DNA of 64,000 nucleotides from Diphasiastrum complanatum (GCA_029204225.1 CM055109.1:17103590-17167589); one strand, 5' to 3'. Shown: positions 12,251-23,012, numbered from the stretch's first letter. The notes: a model not told the origin generated them from the sequence alone. Program-made: numbers and translations.

Positions 12251-13850
12251 ATGTATGTCCTCTTTCCAATACATTTTTCATAGGTTGGGCCCACCTCCAC
12301 AAATTCAAATTTCATGGTTCCCTCTCATCTCGTGATCATGGGCTCACACACCACACACACTATCTTTCTCCATGTTAGCATTCTCCTCCTAAGCTTGAGC
12401 TTGAGCCTCTTCTTTCGAACAAAGCCACAGCCTTTGTTGCATATTCTATGGATTCACTCATGTGGAGATGCATGATCTAGCCAGCTTCACCAACAACAAG
12501 CCTACCTCGCTCGCTATGCCGCTGTGGACGCCGGCTGTTCCAATCTAGATAAAATATGGATTGGTTGACATGTGAGCATTCTGTCGTATCAGATACTGCT
12601 GGTGCGCTTTAACTGAATACTTGGAGATGAGCGAACTTTGGCAGAGGACATTAGTTTGTGCTTACCCATCTGCTCAATTAGGCTAGTGTCTGTTTGTTTT
12701 TTTAGTGATACTCTTGAGCGGATTGATTCATCTTTGGGATGCGTGGAATGAGTGGATGCGGCTTTTTCATTTGTGCTGAAATCATCTTTATGATTAAGCT
12801 TTCGCTGGTCATAATGCCATTTGAATGCCTTCCTCGAAGACAAGCTGAGCTCCTCAACAACTCCTTGCACGGCCGACGATCTGATCCAATAGCCTAAAAT
12901 ATTTGACACAACACAAAGATCTTCTTGATGAACTCCCAAAGAATAACTAAAGGAGTGCTAACAAACCGGAATCCAGATCAAATATTCTAGCATCATCAGT
13001 AAGGTTATCCATCACGGCATGTCAAAGTCAAGACATAGAGCTGACTCAACAAAGATAGTTGCAGGAGAGATGCACAAGAGAAAAGAATGTGGGCCATCTC
13101 TGTACCATTTGGAGAAGCCGTTCATCATCATCCATTTGGATTCTGGATTCTGGATACTACTACATGGATGATAGTAAAATCCTCCCACAATCCCATAGTT
13201 TAGAATTCATGACAAGAACAATATCTTTGGACTTCTCGCAGAACCATTGTAATAACTTTGAATCTACCAGAATAGCACAAGAAGCCAACAATCAAAACGT
13301 TGCCAGACCAGAGTGGTACAGAAACACAACTATTTGATTAATCATGGATCCCTTGTGGAACATTAACCAACAATTTGAGGCTTTATGTGGAAATGGTTTT
13401 TGAAACCATGTTTATCTTTCTTGCAAATCTTTTCCAAACACATTTACAACATGCATCTTAGAGGGAAAATCTTTTCCAAACACATTTACATCATGCATCT
13501 TAGAGGGAGAAGGTGACCAGGACTCCTAGATTCTATAGATGATAGTGTACGATTGTCTTTGTTATATCAGAAGCCGACACCCTAGTTGAGGTCCCAAACT
13601 TCACATCATGATTCCTATCCAGTATGTTTGGTACAAGAAAGTAGGATTCATGTAAGGATAACCAGAAAATCAATCATTCAAAGATAAAATATGAAACCTC
13701 AGTTTGCATGACAACACAAGAGAGTTTGCTCTAAAATCATTGATGACAGCTCGACTTTTTGAAATCTGTAATTTTTCAATGTTGAGACAAGTAGTTGGTT
13801 CATGTAATCTCACAAGCCAATATGATGAAATACTAGCAGAAAGTGAGCAT
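12251..13850. other. No recognised gene; one unassigned open frame
   Basis: The best candidate is a minus-strand 116-codon open frame at 12589-12939, polar and rich in Ser/Lys. It could be a last exon (a TTTTAG acceptor-like site lies just inside its start), but I cannot assign a family. A direct repeat of AAATCTTTTCCAAACACATTTACA occurs at about 13424-13447 and 13468-13491, each followed by ATCATGCATCTTAGAGGGA-like sequence. Confidence 0.4.
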
Positions 13851-14007
13851 ACCACACTCACGCCAAAGGCTGTCAAAAGAGCGTCTTTGTTATGTTCGAT
13901 CTGAAACCATCAAGGGCATTTTCAGTCTTGGCAAGATCCTCTCCCAACATGGCATAGCAAACGATTCTTGTGCAATGCCTAACCATAAATGCAATTGCCT
14001 CTGGTGT
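13850..14007 (-). pseudogene. RibBA (DHBP synthase domain) fragment, middle part
   Basis: Read on the minus strand from 14007, the sequence gives TPEAIAFMVRHCTRIVC. This matches the conserved core of 3,4-dihydroxy-2-butanone-4-phosphate synthase, half of plant riboflavin enzyme RibBA (family consensus TPEAMAFIVRHGTGIVC, from memory). It continues in a shifted frame as LPRLKMPLMVSDR, and in a third frame as LLTAFGVSV. Two frameshifts and a stop make it a pseudogene. It abuts the truncated copia LTR directly, so the upstream part is missing here; a matching N-terminal part lies at 20665-20748 on the other strand. Confidence 0.7.
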
Positions 14008-14586
14008 ATCCTCTGTTCCGATTCGGATGGAGTTTAGATGCGATCGCTGGACACTGCCAACTGAATCACTCCTACAATACTCCAGAATGTAGTCAGGCTC
14101 TGCTGATCTATGTTTATAAAATTAATGCAGCATTCAGCATAGTTTCAACCAAGGTGCGGAATTAAAATGAACAAGAACAACTCAGACACACGATTAACAA
14201 CAGAAGCATTTGCATACGAGATCAGACACAACAAGAGAAATTATCTATATTGATCTTCCTCTGTTTTCTTCAAGCACTGCATGCAAATCCACGCAGTGCA
14301 TTGGCGTGAGAGAAACACGGTTCTCTCAAGAGTAATCATCTCGCTTTACTAGCGGACAGTTGGATCTCTATGGATCCTGATCACAGAGCTTGTCTTGCAC
14401 GCAGGCGGACTTGTTGCCTGTATCTCATCTTGATTGCTTACTAGCATCAGACTACTACATTACACTGTATGTGTATTATGTTGATCTATATGTCAAGTAT
14501 CATCCAGTAGGTATGGTCGCTCTATGTAAATCTGAGATTAGAGTGATTAAGCATCTACAACTAATCAAGAAATTACAAGAGTGACA
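14008..14586 (-). repeat. copia-1 3' LTR (outer end truncated)
   Basis: Matches 19685-20263 over its full 579 bp. The inner end reads GAGTGACA on the plus strand (TGTCACTC in element sense). The outer 66 bp present in the other LTR (19619-19684) are replaced by the RibBA fragment, so the element's terminus was deleted or recombined. Confidence 0.9.
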
Positions 14587-15371
14587 GATTAGCCACGACC
14601 TAAAATGTATCTGCTGACGTCATATCATCATATCAGATATCTATACTTCTGGATACTTGCATGATCCTGCTGGTACTCTTTGGAACGTGCAGGCAGGAGA
14701 AGGTTTCATTTCCGTCGTTGGTTTCATTTCCGTCGTTGGTTTCATTTTGGTCGTTTGCCTTCTCTCGTACTGGACCGCAAAAGATTCTCGTTCATGAATC
14801 TTTCGAACCGTTTGTCTTCGTCTGCTTTGACTTTCGTATTTGCGAACCGTTCGTCTTCGTTTTCTTTGACTTTTGTGTTCACGAATCTTTTCGTGCTTCG
14901 TGTCTCCAGATCTCCGAGTTTGCGAATGTCTTCATCGGGTTGAGGGTTGAAAGCTAGCAAGGCTTTGTGATTAGAAACGTTTTGTTTCTTCAGCTCCCTC
15001 TCAAAGCATGATAGCTTTATGATCCCGAGACTGCTCCTTTGTCTCTCAAAGAGTCCTTTGTCCAGGGCTTTAGTGAAGATGTCAGCAACCATGTCTCTCG
15101 TTCCGATGAAGGTGGTCTGCAACATCTTCTTCTCAATTAGATCCCTGATCAAGTGGTACTTGATCGCAATGTGCTTCGGTCTGGAATGGAACACGAGATC
15201 TTTCGTAAGGTGTATTGCAGAGGTGTTGTCCATCTGCAAGATTAGGGGCTCGTTCCTTGTTTCGTCCAATTCGTCCAAGAACTGTCTTAGCCAGATTATT
15301 TCATTGGCCAACTTTGCTGCTGCAACATATTTTGCTTCACAAGATGACTGGGCTACAACGGTCTTCTTCTG
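14587..15371 (-). pseudogene. copia-1 RNase H, C-terminal part, and 3' region
   Basis: The open frame 14742-15311, extended upstream to 15371, encodes the end of copia RNase H. It reads TVVAQSSCEAKYVAAA, then LQMDNTSAIHLTKD (DNxxAI motif) and RPKHIAIKYHLIRD, then DIFTKALDK. The coding end carries short tandem repeats: three copies of GTTTCATTTCCGTCGTTG-like units at 14702-14755, and a roughly 38-bp GAACCGT..GTCTTCGT unit at 14808-14880. No clear polypurine tract was found next to the LTR. Confidence 0.85.
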
Positions 15372-15560
15372 AAGATCAGCTTATTAATGATGAAGCTATA
15401 GGAGATATTCGGGTAGAATTAGAGATAGACTCATTTGGTTTGGCGGATTTGTTGCATGATGATGCGGGAAATGATAACGATGAACCACCAAACGAATAAG
15501 TGAGATAGTACGATGTATTTCAATTCATTGTAGTATTAATCATATTGCTCACATATGCGA
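15372..15560 (+). mobile_element. Unidentified insertion in copia-1 RNase H
   Basis: The RNase H reading is interrupted. The upstream half (about 15560-15670, minus: SYNDASWASLKDDCKSVSGG) and the downstream half (from 15371, TVVAQSSCEAKY) are separated by about 190 bp that do not belong to copia. The insert carries a plus-strand open tail ending in ADLLHDDAGNDNDEPPNE and a stop at 15499. The acidic C-terminal style resembles tails of hAT transposases, but this is only a guess. Exact borders and a target duplication could not be set. Confidence 0.5.
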
Positions 15561-16680
15561 TTACACTTTGTTAATTGAGACCCAGAGAACTGCTGCTCCT
15601 GATGCGATGGTGCATCCTCCCGAGACGCTTTTACAATCGTCCTTGAGAGATGCCCAGCTAGCGTCATTGTAGGAAAGTATCCTGAAACCTGCACCATGAC
15701 AATAACACAAGCCATAATCCCTAAGATATTACAAAATTTGTTTTGCAATCTTCCAATGTGTCGAGCCTGGATTTGTGTAGAATTGGCTCATCTTGAATAC
15801 TGCATAAGCAATATCAGGACGTGTATTGTCAGCAAGGTACATCAGTGATCCTATCAGCAACCTGTAAGGTGTGAGCTGCATCTGTTCTCTCTCTTTCTCA
15901 GTCTTTGGACAATCATCATTCGTCAGCACCGTCCCTACGAGCATTGGAATGTTCGCTCCTTTGTAGTTCAGCATCCCAAAGCCCTCAATCTTCTGGGTGT
16001 ATCTGGACTGGTGAAGGTACAACTGATCTCTCTCGTAGTCCCTTTCAATTTGCAAGCCTAGGTAACACCAGCTTCTCCCAGATCCACGATCTCGAAATGT
16101 TTCAAGATATCTGCCTTTACTTCAGCAATTAGCTGCTCACTCCTGCAAAATATCAGAGTGTTGTCCACATACACAGCCACAATGATGATCTGCCCATCTA
16201 TAACTTTCACATATACACTGGAATCAACCAATAGATGCTTGAATCCTAATGATTTCAGGGCTTGATCTTTCTTCTTGTACCATTGTCGGGCTGATTTTTT
16301 CAGACCCTAGATGTTTCTATGCATTCTGCATGCATAATCAGGAAGTGAATTCGAGACATATCCTGGGGGTTGATCCATGTAGACCTCTTTGTCTAATTTG
16401 CCATGCAAGAAGGCTGTCTTCTCATCCACAATGTGGATCCTGAGGTCATAAGCTGCTGCATATGCAAATAACAAACGTAGGGATGAATGTTTGATGACTG
16501 GAGAGAAGGTTTTAGATTAGTTTATACTGTATCTATGAGAAAAACCTTTCGCTACCAGTCTTGCCTTGTATATTGTCACATTCCCGTCTGGTCCGTATTT
16601 GAGCTTGAAGACCCATTTGCATTTGACATTCTTGCACTTATTTGGTAATGGCTCCAGCGTCCATCCCTAGTTCTTCCTCA
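15561..16680 (-). pseudogene. copia-1 reverse transcriptase and start of RNase H
   Basis: Minus-strand pieces give the copia RT palm and connection: AVYVDNTLIFCRSEQL at about 16180, then QLYLHQSRYTQKI, PYRLLIGSLMYLADNTRPDI (15729-16055) and the first RNase H strand near 15670. The catalytic box is YVDN instead of YVDD, so the second aspartate is lost. Several stops and frame changes confirm decay. Confidence 0.85.
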
Positions 16681-17458
16681 TGGACTCCATCTCTTCGTTC
16701 ATGGCTTGGATCCATCTGTCCTTTTTTAGACCTTCAATAGCCTCCTCGAAAGTCTGTGGTTCATCATTGAACCCACAAAACTCTTCTGATGTGGAAGCTG
16801 AGCTGCTTGGCACATATCTTGATGGCGCTCTTCGTGGTCTTGTTGACCTTTTGGGAGATCCTTTTGAAACAGCTATGTCTTTGCCCTTGTCTGCTTTTCT
16901 TGGTTCGAAACCATTTTGGTTTATAGGAACCGCGGCAGCAGGTTGCCTCTCGAATCTTTCTTCGTCAGATTCACTCGAATGGGAGACGACTCAAAAATCT
17001 TCGTTTTCGTGTTCGGCCTCTGCTCCCTCTATCGTTGGCGGCAGGTCATAGTACTATCTCTCTAGAACTTCGTAACTCACATGATCGTTATTGGCCATTG
17101 TCCTACTCTCATCGAATCTGACATCTCTCACTATTTTCACAGTGTTCGCGTCTGGCATGTAGACTTTGTAGTATGACGAATTGTTATCATAACCTACCAG
17201 AAATCCCTGCTCGGCTTTCTCATCAAGCTTCTTTCGAAGCTTATCAGGAATATGTGCATAAGCTGCAAAGCCAAAGATTCTGACATGAGACAGGTTGGGC
17301 TTTCTACCCCACCATAGCTCATGTGGTGTCGTGTGAGGAACACCAAACTTGTCTATTCTGTTCTGGATGTATGCGGCTATAGCTACTGCTTCAGCCCACA
17401 GTGCCCTTGGAGCTTTCGAGTAGGCCATCATGCATCTGGCTGCTTCCATTAGGGTCAT
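16681..17458 (-). pseudogene. copia-1 integrase C-terminal region and linker
   Basis: The open frame 17054-17458 begins MTLMEAARCMMAYSKAPRAL (end of the integrase core) and continues WWGRKPNLSHVRIFGFAAYA and GFLVGYDNNSSYYKVY, the conserved copia region between integrase and RT. The downstream linker to 16681 is broken by stops. Confidence 0.88.
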
Positions 17459-18466
17459 GTTCCTTCGTTCAGCAACACCATTGTGCTGCGGTGTGTAGGC
17501 TGCAGTTCTTGTGTGAATGATGCCACGATCATTGCAGAAGTCAGTGAAGCGATTCGAGATGTATTCGCCACCTTGATCTGTTCTGATCTACTTCACTTTG
17601 CTGCTTGTGCATCTTTCTGCCCAATTCACATATTTAGTGAATTTATCAAGTGCTTCAGATTTATTCTGAATGAAATACACTCTGACAAATTTGCTATAAT
17701 CATCAATGAAGGTTATGTAATACTTTGAACTTCCTACAAAGATCACGTTGAATGGTCCGCAGATGTCAGAGTGCACTAGCTCCAGAATCTTTGTCGTCTT
17801 GTAGGAGTCTTTGATGAATGGTGTGTGTGACATCTTGCCCTTCAAACATGCATCACAGGTGGTCGAACTGGTTGCATTCGAGATGTTGATCCCTGTTATC
17901 ACTCCATGATGGATTGCTTGGTAAAGTGCCATTGAGTTCATGTGGTAGAGTCTTCTATGCCACAGAGTGTCTGGCGAGTCGTCATGAGTCTGATGCACCT
18001 GAAATACAAGTAGGCGTACTTTCAGATGATATAGGTTCTCTTTCCTTCTACCTTGAGCGATGAGAGTACTGATACTGGCGTCAATCACGTTGCATGCTTC
18101 GTCAGAAAATGTCACACGCATCCCTGCATCTACTATTCTTGCTACAGAGAGCAAGTCTTGTTGCAGAGTAGGCACAAACAAAACGTCTTCGAGTCGTCTG
18201 TCTCTGCCATTGGTGTCGAGCCATAGTGAACCAATACCGATCACTTGATGACTAGATCCATCTCCAAGAACTATGAATCTTGAGGGATCTGCACTTCTGA
18301 AATCAGACATGATTCGTCTTGATGTCACGAAGTGTGAGGTGGCTCCTGAATCTAGGATCATTTCATGTGTGTCAGATGTTGATGCTGCACACACGTCTTC
18401 ACAGATATAGGCGGTCGAACAATTTCTGTTCATTCTTTCTTTGCCCATTTTCGAGCTCTCACCCAA
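17459..18466 (-). pseudogene. copia-1 protease and integrase
   Basis: The open frame 17588-18466 contains the aspartic protease motif ILDSGATSHFVTSRR, the GAG-pre-integrase zinc-binding stretch (LWHRRLYHMNS with CDACLKGKMSHTPF), and the integrase core start LVHSDICGPFNV with the first catalytic Asp intact, followed by YYITFIDDYSKFVRVYF. The frame ends at a stop around 17588. The rest of the core (QNGVAER-like part) is in the adjoining stretch to 17459, in a broken frame. Confidence 0.9.
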
Positions 18467-18561
18467 CGGGGTTGGCTCAACTGGTTAGCTTGGCATCCAA
18501 AGTTTCTTTGGTCCTAGGTTCGAGCCTCCCCTTGGAAACCAAGAAGCATTTTCGAGCTCTC
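18446..18561 (+). mobile_element. 86-bp tRNA-derived retroposon (SINE-like) with 15-bp target duplication
   Basis: The 15-bp sequence CATTTTCGAGCTCTC occurs at 18446-18460 and 18547-18561. The 86 bp between them (18461-18546) carry a Pol III box A, TGGCTCAACTGG (18473-18484), and box B, GGTTCGAGCC (18517-18526), in the right order and spacing. Box B lies in a T-arm-like context. Removing the insert and one repeat restores the copia frame across ESSKM. There is no poly(A) tail; the insert ends CCAAGAAG. It is either a very short SINE or a retroposed tRNA-like RNA, inserted antisense to copia. Confidence 0.85.
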
Positions 18562-19499
18562 GGGCTCCCCGACATAGGATGAACTATTATTGTTCTCCTG
18601 TCTGTTCTGTGCTGACTTGTTTTTTGGGTTCTGGCAGCAATCCATGGCTGCGTGACCTTTTTTGTAGCAATGGATACACTCAAGAGCCAGCAGGTATCTA
18701 TTGTATGTCCGTCTCTTCTGCATCTCACACAAGTCTTCTTGTCTGCACCTTGTTGTTTCAACCTCCCTTTGGTTTTCCAGTTGCCTTTGCTTGTTTCCTC
18801 TGCTTGCTGGTCACGATCCAGCCTCTGATTGGACTCCCTCTTAGGCTTAAATTGCTTCTTTGATTTTTCTTTGTTGCCATAGAGGGCCTGGTCAAAACCA
18901 TCTTTGTGATCAAGATGTTCTTTGGCCTCGACTTACTCTCGAATCTCGACAATCGCCTTTTCGAGGTTCATGGCGGGATCTTTCGCGAGCAAGGTTCTTG
19001 TCGTCTGGAATGATCTGGGTAAGGCTTTCAACAGGTACGTGAGCTGCCTCTCAGTTGACACAACGTTCTCTACTCCAGAGTTATGTAGTGACAAAAATAG
19101 ATCCCTCATCTTTCTTACAAAAGAAGTGAGGTCTTTTCCATCCCACTGCAAATTCATTAGCTGATCTTCCAGCGTCATGATTTGACTTCTTGATTTCGTC
19201 TGAAATCTGGTGAGTAATGCATCCCACATCTCCTTAGATTTGGAGAGTGTAGCCAGGTCAAGTGTGAGACTATCTTCGATGGAAGATGATAGCAAGGCTA
19301 CTGCCTTGTCGTTTTTCTCCCTCCATTCGTGTAGCTCCTTGCTTGTTGTCGTAGGCATTTCTTCTGTGCCATCTACCCAGGGGAATAGTCCTTCACCCTT
19401 GAGTATCAAAGATGTCTTAACTTTCCAGGCTAGAAAGTTAGATCTTGAGGAATCAAGTATTGTGCAGATCTTGCTTTGCATGCTACTGATTGAAGCCAT
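18562..19499 (-). pseudogene. copia-1 gag with zinc knuckle
   Basis: The start at 19499 (MASISSMQSK) opens a 188-codon frame of the plant copia Gag type (UBN2/gag-polypeptide): FLAWKVKTSLILKGEGL, then KSKEMWDALLTRFQTKS, then LTYLLKALP. It stops at 18933. Beyond this, other frames continue with a basic stretch and the CCHC knuckle CIHCYKKGHAAMDC (about 18630-18672). The insertion at 18461-18546 follows. Confidence 0.88.
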
Positions 19500-19602
19500 T
19501 GCTTCTTGGAGTCTGTTCCCTTGTTGATGGTTGTTTTTTTGAATGCTTGGCCTCCTCGATCTGCTAGCTTCTTGGCTATGTCAGAATATGACAGGATGAC
19601 AT

Positions 19603-19614
19603 GCTCTGATACCA
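19603..19614 (-). other. copia-1 primer binding site
   Basis: On the minus strand this reads TGGTATCAGAGC, the standard copia primer site complementary to the 3' end of initiator tRNA-Met. It lies 4 bases from the inner end of the 5' LTR. Confidence 0.9.
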
Positions 19615-19618
19615 CTAA

Positions 19619-20263
19619 TGAGGATCAGATTCATGTATCGCGATTTGGATTTCACAGTCGCGAAGCTTTCGCGAAGGAACCACGATCCTCTGTTCCGATT
19701 CGGATGGAGTTCAAATGCGATCGCTGGACACTGCCAGCTGAATCACTCCTACAATCCTCCAGAATGTAGTCAGGCTCTGCTGATCTATGTTTATAAAATT
19801 AATGCAGTATTCAACATAGTTTCAACCAAGGTGTGGAATTAAAATGAACAAGAAAAACTCAGACATGCGATTAACAACAGAAGCATTTGCATACGAGATC
19901 AGACACAACAAGAGAAATTATCTATATTGATCTTCCTCTGCTTTCTTCAAGCATTGCATGCAAATCCACGCAGTGCGTTGGCGTGGGAGAAACACAGTTT
20001 TCTCACGAGTAATCGTCTCACTTTACTAGCGGACAGTTGGATCTCTATGGATCCTGATCACAGAGCTCATCTCGCACGCAGGCGGACTTGTTGTCTGTAT
20101 TTTGTCTTGATTGCTTACTAGCATGAGACTACTACATGACACTGTATGTGTATTCTATTGATCTATATGTCAAGTATCATCCAGTAGGTATGGTCGCTCT
20201 ATGTAAATTAGAGATTAGAGTGATTAAGCATCTACAACTAATCAGGGAATTACAAGAGGGGCA
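19619..20263 (-). repeat. copia-1 5' LTR
   Basis: A 645-bp LTR: TGAGGATCAG at its inner end on the plus strand and GAGGGGCA at its outer end, so in element sense it runs TGCCCC...CCTCA (TG...CA). Bases 19685-20263 match the other LTR. Confidence 0.9.
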
Positions 20264-20567
20264 ACTTCCCATAATCCTCAAAAAAAAAAAAAAAAGTGCG
20301 AACTAGAAAGTTTGATTTACGTTTCTAGAAGTATTTTAGAATTTCAGCTGTCAAATATTAGAAGGTTGAATCTCTAAATGGTGGGTAAGGCCAACATGCT
20401 TAGGAAATACAAGGATATTATTATATTATTATTTCTAAGAGCAGAGTACACTTTTCTTAAGGAGGAATCGATTTCCTCTCTTGAAATCTAAAGGCCGGTT
20501 GGATTCCAACGTCAGAGCCGTCAGCATTCCGACCCCGAGCAGTTCGGCTGTCAGAGCAAGCCTACAT
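20264..20567. other. No recognised gene; A-run next to the LTR
   Basis: Unique-looking DNA with an A-run at 20280-20295. No coding signal is visible. Confidence 0.4.
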
Positions 20568-20665
20568 CGATCCTTTGTGAACCAATTTACACGGTAGCAT
20601 TACTGGAGAATCTGAACGATCCTTTGTAAACCAATTTACAGGGTAGCATTACTAGAGAATCTGAA
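20568..20665. repeat. 49-bp tandem duplication
   Basis: Two adjacent 49-bp copies (20568-20616 and 20617-20665) starting CGATCCTTTGTGAACCAATT and CGATCCTTTGTAAACCAATT and ending GAGAATCTGAA. They differ at about 3 positions and lie immediately upstream of the RibBA N-terminal fragment. Confidence 0.85.
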
Positions 20666-20748
20666 CGCAAATATTTCGGCAGTGCATGGTTGTTGTGGAC
20701 GATGATTGGGACAACAAGGTTGACTTGATCATGGCAAGCCTGATCACC
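20665..20748 (+). pseudogene. RibBA (DHBP synthase domain) N-terminal fragment
   Basis: The plus-strand frame reads TQIFRQCMVVVDDDWDNKVD and then LIMASLIT. This matches the start of DHBP synthase (consensus IRQGKMVVVVDDEDRENEGDLIMA, split here from memory). The catalytic DDEDREN loop is altered to DDDWDNK, so acidic and arginine residues needed for metal and substrate binding are changed. The frame is closed upstream by a stop. It ends just where the fragment at 14007 begins (LIT/TPEA), but lies on the opposite strand across copia-1. Confidence 0.65.
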
Positions 20749-22185
20749 TCACTTTCAGCTGCTGCTGGATCAGGCCTAGGCACTTATTAATACTTATACA
20801 AGTTATAGTAGTAGTTGTTATTAGTTAGGAGATTTAGTCGTGACTCATGAGTCATGACCTTCGCCTCTCCTCTCAGTTGTCCTGGTGTTCCCTCTCAGTC
20901 GTGGCAGCAATCCATGAGTGAGTGAATGATCTTTGATTTTTAAAGTGACGAGTCTTCCCCTTTGTTGCGCTGGTTGATTTGACTTTATCCAGTTTTCTGA
21001 ATTCTTAGTCACTTCTTCAAGTCGTGCATTTGGAAGTTCTGACATTAAGTGAAGCTTCCGATATCATGTGCGTCAACTTCATTATGCTCCTCAGTCATTG
21101 AGTTCCTTCGTTTGATGTTGTGTCCTTGCAACAATGGAACAACATGTGTGAAATGGGTTGATAGCTTTTGTAATTTAAGTGTTTGATGAGAATCGGGACG
21201 GATCAAATAAAAGCTATAAGAAACATGGAAGCTCCTTAGATGTAGTGTAAAAGATGGTTGTGTGTATGTAGTTTAAAAGTGGACAAAATCAGAAGTAAAC
21301 AGTCAAATCACAACAAAGAGCTACAACACTAAGTTCAGATAAATGCATATTGTCTGTGACTGCAAGACTCATTTGTCAGAAAGTTGAAAGACATAAAATT
21401 TTGTTGCCAGCCTTCTTCTAATGTAAGGCCTCTTTGTGATTTCTTCTCAGATATCAATTAACAAATCTGCGGAAGTTAAATTTTTTCTGATTAAATAGCA
21501 TTCGACATGAAGGCCAGAAAACGATCACTTAAGCGTAAATAATTTCGAAAGCAGGCTAGTTGGACCTTTTTTAGATATTCATTTAACCATTAAAATTCAA
21601 GTCATCATGGAAGATCTATAATTCGAGGAACTTAACATACCAATCAAGATGGTTTCCAAAATATTTAAAAATTGGCTCATAATTCTGCATGATAGTTTCA
21701 AGAGTCTGTTGTCAAAATTCATAGACTTCATATTGAGAAATTTTGGGCAACAAAAAAAATATAATAATAATATGTATTGATTTTTTTTGTAAAATCTATC
21801 GAATTATATGTTTATCTCATGTAGGTCAAAGAACTCGTGTTGGTGAGATTGGATGATAAAAAAATGGATTTTCCATATATAAAAAAATGTGAACCATTCA
21901 CTCTCTTATTTATTCCTTGAAGCACTTTATAACCTCCCTCTCTTATTTATTCTTTGGAGCACTGTGGGTGATTCTTTCACTACGAGGACGAGAGTAGAAA
22001 CTACTTCCACCTTTGCATATCTGAAACAAGACATTGAACGAGATCGTCTGAACTTGCTTATCCACCTCGAAGAAGTGTCATTTTCATCCATACTAATGGA
22101 CTGGCTGAGGTGGCTGATGACCTCTCCCGGTTGTCCATTTCAGGCGTTTTCTGCCCATTGTATATTTTTTGACCCAGAGTAAAAT
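20749..22185. other. No recognised gene (1.4 kb)
   Basis: A minus-strand 66-codon frame (20845-21045) and a plus-strand 97-codon frame (21889-22182) show no domain. TTATTTATTC(C/T)TTG(A/G)AGCACT is repeated at about 21906 and 21945. Confidence 0.4.
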
Positions 22186-23012
22186 TCGATCCTTTGTACT
22201 GTCAACTCAGAATTTTTCCAAAGACTCGCATTTTTTTTTTTGACTCGAATTTTTCCAAAGACTCGAATTTTTTTTCAAAGTCTCGAATTTTTCCAAAGAC
22301 TCGAATTTTTCCAAAGAATCGATTTTTTCCGAAGACTCGAATTTTTCCAAAGACTCGAATTTTTCCAAAGACTCAAATTTTTTTAAAGACTCGAATTTTT
22401 TGAAGGATCAAATTTTTCCGAATGATGGAATTTTTCCAAATGATAGAATTTTTTCGAAGACTCGAATTTTTTCGAAGACTCGAATTTTTCCCAAGACACA
22501 AACTTTTCCCAAGACTCGAATTTTTCCCAAGACACAAACTTTTCCCAAGACTCGAATTTTTCCCAAGGATTGAATTTTTCGAACCCAACGTTGAGCTTGG
22601 CAAAGAAGGATTTTCTGACTCTGGATCGAATCGAATCGAGACGAATTTATTCCGACTCTTTGTATATTTTCCGACCAAGAGTAAAATCCGATTCTTTGTA
22701 CTCTCAACTCAAAAATTTTCCAAAGGTTCGAATTTTTCCAAAGGTTCGAATTTTTTCCAAAGACTCGAATTTTTCAAAGACTCAAATTTTTTAGACTCGA
22801 ATTTTTTCCAAAGACTCAAATTTTTCAAAGACTCAAATTTTTTCAAAGACTCAAATTTTTCCAATGACGCGAATTTTTTCCAAGACTTGAATTTTTCCAG
22901 ACTCGAATTTTTCCGAAGGATCGAACTTTTCCGACCCAACGTTGAGCTTGGCAAAGGATTTTCCGTCTGGATCGGATTGGATTTATTCTGATCCTTTGTA
23001 CTGTCAACTCAA
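22186..23012. repeat. Degenerate 18-bp minisatellite, array 2, with higher-order units
   Basis: Tandem TTTTTCCAAAGACTCGAA units as in the 11-kb array, arranged in two larger blocks. Each block opens with CCTTTGTACTGTCAACTC or a variant (22191, 22694, again at 22995) and closes with CCAACGTTGAGCTTGGCAAAG (22585 and 22937) plus TTTCTGACTCTGGATCG-like sequence. This gives a higher-order repeat of roughly 300-500 bp. Confidence 0.9.

Larger units (their letters stand above)
14008..20263 (-). mobile_element. Decayed Ty1/copia LTR retrotransposon (copia-1)
   Basis: A minus-strand copia element bounded by LTRs at 14008-14586 and 19619-20263. Domain order in the element's sense is gag, zinc knuckle, protease, integrase, reverse transcriptase, RNase H, which is the copia order. 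It is disabled by many stops and shifts, two insertions (18461-18546 and about 15372-15560) and a mutated RT active site. The shared 579 bp of LTR differ at about 36 positions by eye (about 6%), implying an old insertion. No target duplication is seen because the outer end of the left LTR is missing. Confidence 0.93.

Noticed and set aside
18473-18530. A functional tRNA gene
   Set aside because: Box A and box B are present, but a full cloverleaf with acceptor stem could not be folded by eye, and the 15-bp target duplication shows a retroposed insert.
21980-22000. CACTA terminal repeat at CACTACGAGGACGAG
   Set aside because: No inverted partner and no 3-bp target duplication seen; too short to support.
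22194-22991. Long Phe/Arg-rich open frames
   Set aside because: Same minisatellite as at 11 kb; no conserved domain.
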